A stretch of DNA of 64,000 nt, taken from positions 1-64,000 of the forward strand of contig NZ_JAODNM010000109.1 of the NCBI RefSeq assembly GCF_025464955.1. The letters run 5' to 3'. Both the position numbers and the translations under genes were made by a program. How positions within the stretch are numbered: the first letter of the stretch is position 1; every line of letters begins with the position of its first letter. Below, piece after piece: positions 15,559-23,334 of the stretch. Source of the stretch: Amycolatopsis sp. Its GTDB lineage: Bacteria > Actinomycetota > Actinomycetes > Mycobacteriales > Pseudonocardiaceae. The notes under the pieces were generated by a model that saw only the letters and a list, made by a program, of their open reading frames with translations, did no database searches and was not told where the DNA came from.

Positions 15559-17154
15559 ATGGCTCGCTCGAAGTTCGTACTGCTTGCCGGGATTCTGCTG
15601 TTTCCGCTGGTCATGGCCGGAACCGCGGACGCGCACCCCGCGCCGCTCAAGGCCCGTGACGACGATTACCGCATCCCGGCCGGACAGGTACTCAGCGTGA
15701 CAGGCGACGGTCTGCTGGACAACGACCGGGGCAGACCTACCGCGCTCGTGGCGCACACCGCGCCGTCGCACGGCTCGCTGGACGTCGGCGCGTCCGGTTC
15801 GTTCCGCTACACGCCGGCGGCGGGGTTCACAGGCACCGACTCGTTCACCTACACCGTCAGCGACGCCGTCCGCCTCTACTCGACCCACCTCCCACCGCTC
15901 GCGACGATCGGCGGGGTACCGGTCACCGCCGCCGCCTACGGATCGAGCCTCGCGCCCGTGCCTGGCTCGCCCGGCGAGTACTACGGGCTGACCGACCGTG
16001 GCCCCAACGTCGGCGGGCCGGACGGCGAGAAGGTCGAGCCGCTGCCCGCGTTCGACCCGGCGATCGGAAAATTCCGCCTGTCCGGCCCGAACGCGGTGCT
16101 GGAAAAGGTGATCCCGCTGCGCGCGGGCGACGGCACACCGTACTCGGGCCGGGTGACCGTGCAGGCGAACACCGGCGAGAAGATCGTCGACCTCAACGGG
16201 AACACCCTCGCCCCTGACGTGAACGGTTACGACTCCGAAGGTCTGGTCGCCCTGCGCGACGGCAGCTTCTGGGTGTCCGACGAATACGGCCCGTACATCA
16301 CGCACTTCGCCCCGAACGGCCGCGCGATCCAGCGCCTGTCGCCGTTCGACGGCTCGCTGCCCGCCGAACTCGCCAACCGCGTGCCCAACAAGGGGATGGA
16401 AGGGCTGACCGTCACCCCGGACGGCCGGACGCTGGTCGGGATGATGCAGTCGGCGCTGCAGCAGCCGGACCTGACCAAGAAGCCGGGCAACGTCACCACG
16501 TTGCGGATCGTCACCTACGACCTGCGAACGCACGCCACGCACGAGTACCTGTACCTGCTCGACGACCCGAAGGCGACCAGCACCGCGGTCAGCGAGATCA
16601 CCGCGCTGTCGGACTCGACCTTCGTCGTCGACGAGCGTGACGGGAAACTGGAACCGGGCGCGAACAAGAAGCTCTACAAGATCGACCTGACCGGCGCGAC
16701 CGACGTCGGTCCGAAATCGGCGGTGGCGGGCGCGACCTACGACGCCGCCAAAGGCGGGCTGCTCCTCGGCGGCCGTTCGATCGAAGCCACCGTCGGTACC
16801 GACGACACCGTGACCTCGATCGCCGACCTTGCCGCGGCCGGCGTCAAGACCGTGTCGAAGAAGCTGGACGTCGACGTCGGCGGCCTCCTGACCAGCCTCG
16901 ATCCGACCGGCGGGTTCTTCGGTCATGACAAGGTCGAGGGTGTCGCCACCACCGACGGCGGCCGGACGTTGCTGCTCAGCAACGACAGCGACTTCGGCAT
17001 CGACGGCATCACGAACTCCGCCCCGCCGTTCCAGCTGCACGAAAAGCTGACGCCGTCCGGTAAGCAGGACGACGGCGAGTACCTGGCGATCGACACCACC
17101 AAGCTGGCCGACGGCACGAGCACGGCGACCGTCACCATCACCGTCCGCAGCTAG
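15559..17154 (+). CDS. Secreted esterase-like phytase-domain protein with Ig-like N-terminal module
   Basis: 531 residues with a signal peptide (positions 1-26, ending ADA). A cadherin/Ig-like module follows at about 32-105 (DDDYRIPAGQVLSVTG, FRYTPAAGFTGTDSFTYTV). The rest is the esterase-like activity of phytase family (YGLTDRGPNVGG, GYDSEGLVALRDGSFWVSDEYGP, NKGMEGLTVTPDG, EISALS-like blocks). Secreted members of this family hydrolyse phosphate or ester substrates; the substrate here is unknown. AGGAGG lies upstream of the ATG. Single gene, convergent with the sugar-binding lipoprotein. Confidence 0.8.
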   Translation: MARSKFVLLAGILLFPLVMAGTADAHPAPLKARDDDYRIPAGQVLSVTGDGLLDNDRGRPTALVAHTAPSHGSLDVGASGSFRYTPAAGFTGTDSFTYTVSDAVRLYSTHLPPLATIGGVPVTAAAYGSSLAPVPGSPGEYYGLTDRGPNVGGPDGEKVEPLPAFDPAIGKFRLSGPNAVLEKVIPLRAGDGTPYSGRVTVQANTGEKIVDLNGNTLAPDVNGYDSEGLVALRDGSFWVSDEYGPYITHFAPNGRAIQRLSPFDGSLPAELANRVPNKGMEGLTVTPDGRTLVGMMQSALQQPDLTKKPGNVTTLRIVTYDLRTHATHEYLYLLDDPKATSTAVSEITALSDSTFVVDERDGKLEPGANKKLYKIDLTGATDVGPKSAVAGATYDAAKGGLLLGGRSIEATVGTDDTVTSIADLAAAGVKTVSKKLDVDVGGLLTSLDPTGGFFGHDKVEGVATTDGGRTLLLSNDSDFGIDGITNSAPPFQLHEKLTPSGKQDDGEYLAIDTTKLADGTSTATVTITVRS

Positions 17155-17162
17155 CCCGTTCA

Positions 17163-17225
17163 GCAACTCGCCGTCGACTTGCGGTAGTTGACGATCGCAA
17201 CGATCGCAACTCGACGGCGAGTTGC
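17163..17225. repeat. Paired 20-bp palindromes, centre spacing 43 bp
   Basis: Copies at 17163-17182 (GACTTGC variant) and 17206-17225, in opposite loop orientation (CCGT then ACGG). They fill the gap between two convergent genes and end two bases before the lipoprotein stop. Confidence 0.8.
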
Positions 17226-17227
17226 GC

Positions 17228-18241
17228 TCAGTACTTGAACTGGTCGACGTTGGCGCTGGTGATCTGCAGAGGATCGCCCAGCAGCAACGTTCGCGTGTCC
17301 GGGTTGTAGCGCACGGCCGGCAGTTCCCCGCTGACCTTGTTGACCTGTGCGAGGGGCTTGCCGGTCGCGAGCTGGTCGGCGGCCCAGGCGGTGAGGTACC
17401 CGAGCGATTCGACGTTCCACAGCACGGACGCCGAGGAGGAGCCGTCGCTGAGGTACGGCTTGATCGCCTGCGGGGTGCCGACGCCGACGGTGTACACCTG
17501 CCCGATGTTCTGTGTGTCACGGACGGCTTGGGCGACCCCCGGCGCGGACGTCGTGCACTCGCCGACGAGGCCGGTCAGGTCCGGGTGGGCGGCCATCAGC
17601 GACTTGGCCATCTCGGTCGCCTTCGCGGGATCCTCGCCGGCGTAGACGGTGTCGACGAGCTGAGCCTTCGGGTACTTCACCGCGGCATACGCCTTCTGCG
17701 CGGTGATCCAGGAGTTGAGGTTCTCCGCGGATTCGCCGCAGGACACGATCGCGTACTTGCCGGCGCCGCCCATCTTGGCCATCAGCGCGTCGGTGAGGGC
17801 TACGCCGACGCCTTCCGCGGTCGCCTGGTTCACGAACAGCTCACGCTGTGACGCGGGGGCGTCGGTGTCCGAGGTCATCACGTGGATGCCTTTGCTTCGC
17901 GCCTCGGCGAGCACGGGCGCCACCGCGGCGGGGTCGTTGGGCGCGACGACGATGACGTCGACGTGCTGGGCGATGTACCCGCGGATGATGGCGACCTGCG
18001 CGCCCGGATCCACCGTCGGCGGGCCCTGGGACATCCAGTCGACGCCGAGTTGCTGGGCGGCTTCCTCGCCGCCGGTGTCCATCGCCTGGAAGTACGGCAG
18101 GTCCCGGACCTTCGGCACGAACGCGATCCGGATGGGCGCCGGTGGGCGCGCCGATTCCTTGCCGGCGCAGCTGGCGAGGCCGATGATCGCGAAGAGCACC
18201 ACCACGATACCCATCACGAGCATCTTCGTCGGCCCTCGCAT
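17228..18241 (-). CDS. Sugar ABC transporter substrate-binding lipoprotein (RbsB/RhaS-type), orphan
   Basis: 337 residues with a lipoprotein signal peptide ending in LASC (Cys25) and the periplasmic-binding-protein type 1 fold (IAFVPKVRDLPYFQAM, VDVIVVAPNDPAAVAP, VMTSDTDAP, GVGTPQAIKPYL). The closest recognisable relatives bind pentoses, rhamnose or autoinducer-2-like sugars. No permease or ATPase gene is next to it, so it must work with a distant transporter or as a sensor. It stands 145 bp downstream of csoR on the same strand and could be read through from it. Palindromic repeats lie immediately after its stop. Confidence 0.85.
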   Translation of the reverse strand: MRGPTKMLVMGIVVVLFAIIGLASCAGKESARPPAPIRIAFVPKVRDLPYFQAMDTGGEEAAQQLGVDWMSQGPPTVDPGAQVAIIRGYIAQHVDVIVVAPNDPAAVAPVLAEARSKGIHVMTSDTDAPASQRELFVNQATAEGVGVALTDALMAKMGGAGKYAIVSCGESAENLNSWITAQKAYAAVKYPKAQLVDTVYAGEDPAKATEMAKSLMAAHPDLTGLVGECTTSAPGVAQAVRDTQNIGQVYTVGVGTPQAIKPYLSDGSSSASVLWNVESLGYLTAWAADQLATGKPLAQVNKVSGELPAVRYNPDTRTLLLGDPLQITSANVDQFKY

Positions 18242-18386
18242 CCCACCATTCCTTCAGCGCTCGTTTCCGGCGAAGGTAGGGGAAGCTGATCTCCAAGGTC
18301 AACGGAACCGGGGAATGGTTGCCGAAGCGATTTCATGCAGGACTGTGCATGCTTCCGGGTCGCCGGCGACTCGGGGTGAAAAATGA

Positions 18387-18668
18387 CTAACTACGGACGA
18401 GCCGGGCGATCGCCTCCGAGGCTTCGCGGACCTTGTCCTCGGCCTCCTGGCCGCCCGCGGCGGCCGCGTCCACCACGCAGGTGGACAGGTGCTCGTCGAG
18501 CAGTTCGAGGGAGAACGACTGCAGTGCCTTGGTAGCGGCGGACACCTGGGTCAGGATGTCGATGCAGTACTTGTCCTGCTCGACCATCCGCTGCAGGCCG
18601 CGGATCTGCCCTTCGATCCGGCGAAGACGCTTGAGGTACGCCTCTTTGTCCCCGCTGTAGCTCGCCAT
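18387..18668 (-). CDS. csoR: CsoR-family copper-sensing repressor
   Basis: 93 residues, all helical, cytoplasmic. The Cu(I) ligand set is C35, H60 and C64 (KYCIDI and EHLSTC), the C-H-C pattern of true CsoR and not the thiol pair of CstR. The N-terminal arm carries the basic DNA-contact residues (LKRLRRIEGQIRGL). The ATG at 18666-18668 defines a normal length. A matching operator lies 25 bp upstream (18693-18714), indicating autoregulation. No copper ATPase or chaperone gene is in the window, so its main targets lie elsewhere unless the neighbouring lipoprotein is included. Confidence 0.9.
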   Translation of the reverse strand: MASYSGDKEAYLKRLRRIEGQIRGLQRMVEQDKYCIDILTQVSAATKALQSFSLELLDEHLSTCVVDAAAAGGQEAEDKVREASEAIARLVRS

Positions 18669-18692
18669 GGCACGTCCGTCCTCTCGATTCCG

Positions 18693-18714
18693 GTACCCCC
18701 AGCATACGGGGTAT
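18693..18714 (-). promoter_or_regulatory. CsoR operator
   Basis: On the minus strand the site is ATACCCCGTATGCTGGGGGTAC, given here by its arms: ATACCCC and GGGGGTAC separated by GTATGCT. The TACCCC/GGGGTA dyad is the established CsoR consensus. It lies between the GH88 stop and the csoR start. Confidence 0.75.
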
Positions 18715-18730
18715 CGGTATACGACGGCGC

Positions 18731-19951
18731 CTACAGCGCGAGGGCCTTGGCCACCTCCGCCGGCTTCATCAGCCGCATGAGTCCTTCGAGCAGGTAGTAG
18801 TCGGCGTACGGGAGCGAGACCTCGATCCCGTCCTCCGCCGGCCGGTTGCGGGTGCAGCGCGCGACGATGGCGTCGGCGCGGGTGGACTTCGTGGTCAGGC
18901 ACGTCTTGGACAGGCCGGTGAGTATCCGCACCGCGGCGTCGGAGTAGTCCGGGCGCCGAGCGACCTTGGCGAGGTCGAGCAGGCCGCATGCCATCACCGC
19001 GCCCGCCGAGGCGTCCTTGATGTCGTTCGGAGCCTGCGGGGCGCGGTAGTCCCAGACCGGCACGTGGTCCGGGGTGAGCACGCTGAGCGCGAAGTCGGCC
19101 AGCCGCTTCGCCGTGGTCAGGAACAGTGGGTTCTTCGTGCGCCGGTAGATCGTGGTGAAGCCGTAGATGCCCCACGCCTGCCCGCGCGACCACGCCGAGG
19201 TCGGGCTGTACCCCTGGACGGTGTTCGGCCCGATCGGCGCGCCGGTGACCGGGTCGAAGTCGAACACGTGCGGGGTCGAGCCGTCCGGCCGGACGAAGTT
19301 CTGCTGGCACGTGGTCGCGTGTTCGACGGCGATCTGGAGGAACTTCGGGTCCCCGGTCTGCTCGGTGGCGAACGCGAGCAGGTCGAGGTTCATCATCGTG
19401 TCCATGATCGCCCGGCCCGCCTGGTTCGGGTCGTTCAGCGCGCCCCACGCCCGGATGAAGCGACCGGCCGGGTTGTACCGCTGGATCAGCGACCGGGCCG
19501 CCTGTATCGCGCCGTCACGCCAGACCGGGTCGCCGGTGAACCGCCACGCCGTCACCCACGACGGTGAGAAAAGGAAACCGAGATCGTGCGTGGTGGTGTC
19601 ATTCTGCCGCGGTGCGAGTTTCTGCGCCGACGCGAGCGCGAGGTTCTTGAATTGATCATCGCCGCTGTAGATCCACGCCATCCACAATGTGCCCGGCCAG
19701 AATCCGCCGACCCAGTCGCCGTTCGCCGCAAAGACCCACTTCTCGAACTTGGTGGCGGTGGGAAATGAGGTGACCGCCGGCGCGACCGCGCGCAGCTTGG
19801 TGACCGCATAGTCCGCGGTGCTGCGGAAAGTCCGTGATACGTCGGCATTGTCAGTAGCAGCCAGTGCCGTACCGGGCAACGAAACGGCGGCGCCACCGAG
19901 CACCGCGGCGCCGGCCGCGGTGCTCAGCAAGGTTCGTCGGGAAATGCTCAC
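18731..19951 (-). CDS. Tat-secreted GH88-type unsaturated glucuronyl hydrolase
   Basis: 406 residues from a GTG at 19949-19951 with AGAGGA ten bases upstream. A twin-arginine signal (SISRRTLLSTAAGAAVLGG) starts at residue 2. The mature enzyme is an alpha/alpha-barrel of family GH88, recognised by FWPGTLWMAWIYSGD, HDLGFLFSPSW, IMDTMMNLDLL, GYSPTSAWSRGQAWGIYGF and YADYYLLEGLMRL. It would cleave unsaturated uronic acids from polysaccharide-lyase products outside the cell. No lyase gene is adjacent. An upstream ATG at 20050 in the same frame would place 33 residues before the Tat motif and was rejected. Confidence 0.85.
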   Translation of the reverse strand: MSISRRTLLSTAAGAAVLGGAAVSLPGTALAATDNADVSRTFRSTADYAVTKLRAVAPAVTSFPTATKFEKWVFAANGDWVGGFWPGTLWMAWIYSGDDQFKNLALASAQKLAPRQNDTTTHDLGFLFSPSWVTAWRFTGDPVWRDGAIQAARSLIQRYNPAGRFIRAWGALNDPNQAGRAIMDTMMNLDLLAFATEQTGDPKFLQIAVEHATTCQQNFVRPDGSTPHVFDFDPVTGAPIGPNTVQGYSPTSAWSRGQAWGIYGFTTIYRRTKNPLFLTTAKRLADFALSVLTPDHVPVWDYRAPQAPNDIKDASAGAVMACGLLDLAKVARRPDYSDAAVRILTGLSKTCLTTKSTRADAIVARCTRNRPAEDGIEVSLPYADYYLLEGLMRLMKPAEVAKALAL

Positions 19952-20076
19952 GAAACGACCATCCTCTTTGATGGGGAACGGCCGGGGAATGCCCCGCAAA
20001 GCCTGCCCCTTTTCTACACCACCGATCTCCGCCCTGTATACAACGTTCATGGTTGTGAATAACAGAATGGATCGGG

Positions 20077-21477
20077 TTACCGGAGAGTGGGACGAATGTT
20101 GGGGTTGCGGTGGAAAACGTTCTCCGGGTCGTAGACGTCCTTGATCAGGGCGAGGCGGTCGTACTTTTCCTTCCCGTACGCCGCGCGGACGCGGTCCTCT
20201 TCGTAGTCGGCCATGAAGTTGACGTAGCTCCCGGAGTTCGTCGCGTGGGGGAGCAGCGCGTTCCAGAACGAACGCACCCAGGCGCGGTCGACTTCGAGGA
20301 GGTCCGGGGCCGGCGCGAGGGCGACGACGCCGAAGGCCAGCCCCGCGCGGCGCGAGCCGCCGAACGCGGTCGCGTCGTCGTCGACGTCGGCGAACGCGCC
20401 GCCCATGACCGTCACCGGCATCGTGGACATCGGCGAGGACTTCAGCGGCAAGTACTCGGTGATCACGTCGATCACCTCGTCGGTGAGCGAGTCGAGGTAG
20501 AGCGCCTTCTCGTAGGCCAGGCTGCCCCAGGGCGCGCTGTCGTCGATGAGCTTCTGCAGCATGGTGTACGGCATCGGCGAGACGAAGTCGAACAGCGGCG
20601 GCACGGTGTCGCGGATGTGCTGCGCAATCCGTGCGTGCCTGTCGGTGTCCCCGAAGCCGGCCACGACCAGCGCGTAACCCGGCGCGAACTGGTGCTCGGC
20701 CGGGACGAACGGCGCCGGCGGGGCGTTCATGCCGACGAGCATCGCGTGCGTCCCGTTGTCGAGCCCGTCGATGACGTCCCTGACCAGCTTTAGTGCCTCG
20801 GTGCCCTGGTCCAGCGGCCAGAAGTAGAAGCCGACGTCGACCAGCGGCCCGACCGGATGCAGCGCGAACTCGAATTCGGTGACCACGCCGAAGTTGCCGC
20901 CACCGCCACGCAGCGCCCAGAACAGGTCGGGCTCCTCGGCCGCCGACGCGCGGAGCACACGGCCGTCGGCGGTGACGATTTCGGCGGAGATGAGGTTGTC
21001 GATGGTCAGTCCGTGCTTCGAGGTCAACCAGCCGAAGCCCCCGCCGAGCGTCAGCCCTCCGACGCCGGTGTGGCTGACGGTGCCGGCGGGGACGGCCAGG
21101 CCGTGTTCCTGCGTCGCGGCGTCGAGCTGGGCCAGGGTGGCGCCGCCTCCGCAGCGCGCGGTGCGGGCGGCAGGGTCGACGGCGACGCTGTCCAGCGAGC
21201 TCAGGTTGATCGCCAGGCCGCCCTCGCAGACCGCGGCGCCGCCGGGGTTGTGCCCGCCGCCGCGGACCGAGATCTCCAGCCTGCGCTCACGGGCGAACGC
21301 CAGCGCCGTGACGATGTCGGCCGGGCCCGCGACCACCGCAACCACGGCCGGGCGGCGGTCGATCTCGCCGTTCCAGACCGAACGCGCTTTGTCGTATCCC
21401 GGGTCGCCCTCAACCAGCGCCGCGCCCGTGAGCTCGGCGCGGAAGGAGACCAAATCCCTGTCGGCGATGAATGTCAT
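20077..21477 (-). CDS. FAD-linked oxidoreductase, berberine-bridge-enzyme family
   Basis: 466 residues with the PCMH-type FAD domain (about 40-210) and the C-terminal BBE segment (NFMADYEEDRVRAAYGKEKYDRL, DPENVFHRNPNI, each cited in part). His76 in VRGGGHN is the likely covalent flavin attachment. The second attachment cysteine of bicovalent members is replaced, since the corresponding loop reads GTVSHTGVGG, so the flavin is probably single-linked. Such enzymes oxidise sugars, alcohols or natural products. No signal peptide is seen and no pathway partner is adjacent, so the substrate is unknown. Confidence 0.85.
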   Translation of the reverse strand: MTFIADRDLVSFRAELTGAALVEGDPGYDKARSVWNGEIDRRPAVVAVVAGPADIVTALAFARERRLEISVRGGGHNPGGAAVCEGGLAINLSSLDSVAVDPAARTARCGGGATLAQLDAATQEHGLAVPAGTVSHTGVGGLTLGGGFGWLTSKHGLTIDNLISAEIVTADGRVLRASAAEEPDLFWALRGGGGNFGVVTEFEFALHPVGPLVDVGFYFWPLDQGTEALKLVRDVIDGLDNGTHAMLVGMNAPPAPFVPAEHQFAPGYALVVAGFGDTDRHARIAQHIRDTVPPLFDFVSPMPYTMLQKLIDDSAPWGSLAYEKALYLDSLTDEVIDVITEYLPLKSSPMSTMPVTVMGGAFADVDDDATAFGGSRRAGLAFGVVALAPAPDLLEVDRAWVRSFWNALLPHATNSGSYVNFMADYEEDRVRAAYGKEKYDRLALIKDVYDPENVFHRNPNIRPTLR

Positions 21478-21619
21478 GCTGAAACCCCTCGGTAGTCCGA
21501 GGTTTCAGTGTCACCCGCCGGCCGTCGTGCTCGAGGCCGAAAAGGACGGACGTTCGGGCGCTTCCGTTAGCCCTTTCGGGTGGCGGTAATTCCCGAACGC
21601 CCGCCCAGTTCAGCAGTGT

Positions 21620-22849
21620 TCAGCAGACCGGTGCCACCGGGCTGTCCGAGCCGGTCTTCACGTAGGCGTCGGAGACGAAGTTCCCCGGGCCGATCCGGTC
21701 CCAGATCTTGCTCGTACCGAAGGTACCCGTCACGGAGTCCCCTTGGACATAACATTCGATGAGGACCTTGGCGTAGTTCGCGGCCAGCCCCTTGATCGCG
21801 GCGGAGGTGTGGCCGCTCGCGCGGACGTTCATCGGGTCGCCCGCGGTGGTGACCACCCCGGTCGGCCCGGAGCCGGTCCACAGGTAGGTCACGTTCACGT
21901 AGCCGTTGTCGGAAAGGCCGACACCGGCGGAAAACGTGCCGTCGGCGAGGTCGATACCCGACGGGTTCTGCACCTTGCGGCCGGTGTCGTCCTTACCGCC
22001 GTTGTACCCGTTCAGGTACGCGGCTTGCGCTTCCGGCTTGCCCTGCGCAACGTCCTTCCACATCTGGCGGCTCGCCGCGGGGTTCCAGTAGTCGTCCTTT
22101 TCGTTCCAGGGTCCCACTTCCCACACCGGGTCGTACTCGCAGCGGCTGCCGTCGGTGCGGCAGACCCGAGCCGAGTAGTTACCGGTTCCCTTGGGGGACA
22201 AGGATTTTCCCGAGGGGAACGAGACGAAGTGGTCGTTGCTGGTGATCACGTGGCCGTTCGCCGTGGTGCCGCCGACCAGACCTTCGCGGGTGGCGTACAC
22301 CTTGTACGTCCGCGCCGCCGTGAACGCGGCCGCTTGCGCGCTGGCCACGTTGTCGGCGGTGAGCTCGACACCTGTGACGTCGGCGCTGACTCCGCGGTCG
22401 GCGTCCGTCCGCAGGGCGATCCGTACCTGGACCGACGTCGCCGGGTGCGCGAACGTGGCCGCGCCGGTGTCGGCCGGTTGCCATTCGCTCCAGTCGTCAC
22501 CCGACTTCCCGCGTACGTCGACCTCCACCTCGGCGCCCGCGGTGGTGTCGGCGGAGACCGCGGCGGTGACCCGATTGGACGGTGTGGCGAGCGCGTGTTC
22601 AGGCAGCAGAAGGTATCCCTCGCTGCCGGCGGTCTGCGCGGCCGTCCGGTGCCAGGCCGGGTCGGCCAGCGCGAGCACCCCGGATGCCGCGTGCACGTTG
22701 ACGTCGTCGTTGTCTACTGTGGACAGATCGGCCCACCAGCTCGTGCCGGTCGACGCTTGCGCCGGGGTGGCGGTGACCAGGGCGCCTACGGCCCCCGCGG
22801 CCGCTACCGTCGCCATCAAACGACGGGTATACCTCGTAGTCCGGACCAT
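21620..22849 (-). CDS. Secreted protein of unknown function with expansin-like and SH3-like segments
   Basis: 409 residues from the ATG at 22847-22849, preceded by GGGAGA. A signal peptide ends near ATPAQA (residue 32). Residues about 35-170 resemble a beta-sandwich ligand-binding region (VRGKSGDDWSEWQPADT). The middle block YATREGLVGGTTANGHVI, VCRTDGSRC, VWEVGPWNEKDDYWN and NPSGIDLADGTF is shared by secreted actinobacterial proteins and suggests a double-psi barrel. The C-terminus has an SH3-like strand pattern with conserved Cys. It is probably a cell-wall-associated protein. A longer frame upstream is read from repeat DNA and was rejected. Confidence 0.65.
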   Translation of the reverse strand: MVRTTRYTRRLMATVAAAGAVGALVTATPAQASTGTSWWADLSTVDNDDVNVHAASGVLALADPAWHRTAAQTAGSEGYLLLPEHALATPSNRVTAAVSADTTAGAEVEVDVRGKSGDDWSEWQPADTGAATFAHPATSVQVRIALRTDADRGVSADVTGVELTADNVASAQAAAFTAARTYKVYATREGLVGGTTANGHVITSNDHFVSFPSGKSLSPKGTGNYSARVCRTDGSRCEYDPVWEVGPWNEKDDYWNPAASRQMWKDVAQGKPEAQAAYLNGYNGGKDDTGRKVQNPSGIDLADGTFSAGVGLSDNGYVNVTYLWTGSGPTGVVTTAGDPMNVRASGHTSAAIKGLAANYAKVLIECYVQGDSVTGTFGTSKIWDRIGPGNFVSDAYVKTGSDSPVAPVC

Positions 22850-22950
22850 TCCGGTCTCCCTTCCGCTGACGTGGCCGTCTCCGGCACGCGGCGGAAGTCT
22901 TCGGCACCCCCGTACACGATCGATACAACCCGGCACTTTTCCACAAAAGC

Positions 22951-22976
22951 GCCCTGGTTGAGCTCTCAACCAGGGC
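22951..22976 (-). terminator. Perfect 12-bp-stem hairpin with T tract
   Basis: GCCCTGGTTGAG and CTCAACCAGGGC with a two-base loop. Reading on the minus strand it is followed by GCTTTTGTGG. It probably ends transcription from the AfsR-like gene. Confidence 0.65.
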
Positions 22977-22997
22977 ACAAAAGTACAAAAGTGGTTC

Positions 22998-23284
22998 TTG
23001 TGTCGTATGTGTGGGTCCGCGACGCCTCCGTGGCTGGTGAGGTTCTTGAGGTCAGCGGGTGTGGTCGGCTGGTGGCGACTGTGGGACTCGTCGGCGTGAA
23101 CGTGGGACTCGCCGGGCCGGAGTGTGGGACTCGCCGATGTGCTGTGCGAGTCCCACATTCAGCGAGGGCGAGTCCCACACTCAGACCGACGAGTCCCACA
23201 CCCAGCTCCGGACACCGGCATTCGCCGTACACCGACACGACACGACCAGGCCCTTGCTGCGGTAAAACGCTGCCAGTCCACAGC
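22998..23284 (-). repeat. MITE-like non-coding element, copy 2 (inverted)
   Basis: The complement of this stretch aligns with 14284-14671, with long identical blocks such as GCGTTTTACCGCAGCAAGGG and GGCGAATGCCGGTGTCCGGA. It retains only one of the two inverted ends (near 23255-23276). Confidence 0.65.
23081..23199. repeat. Phased dyad array of GTGGGACTCGC, 3 forward plus 3 inverted units
   Basis: Forward units start at 23081, 23102 and 23124; inverted units at 23146, 23168 and 23189. Spacing is 21-22 bp, the same layout as 14365-14483. Confidence 0.85.
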
Positions 23285-23334
23285 AACCAGCACCCACACA
23301 GACGACCGAAGAGCCACAAAAGTGCCCTCCTTGG

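Larger units (their letters stand above)
22850..23334. other. Repeat-filled intergenic region
   Basis: 485 bp between two minus-strand genes. It contains the promoter of the secreted protein near 22850-22950, a 12-bp-stem hairpin (22951-22976), the second inverted copy of the MITE-like element (22998-23284), and a CACAAAAGTGCCCTCC segment just after the AfsR-like stop. No gene is supported. Confidence 0.7.

Noticed and set aside
15226..17520. 764-residue minus-strand frame spanning the phytase-like gene
   Set aside because: Shadow of the genes at 14756-15403 and 15559-17154; no domains, and it crosses a palindrome pair.
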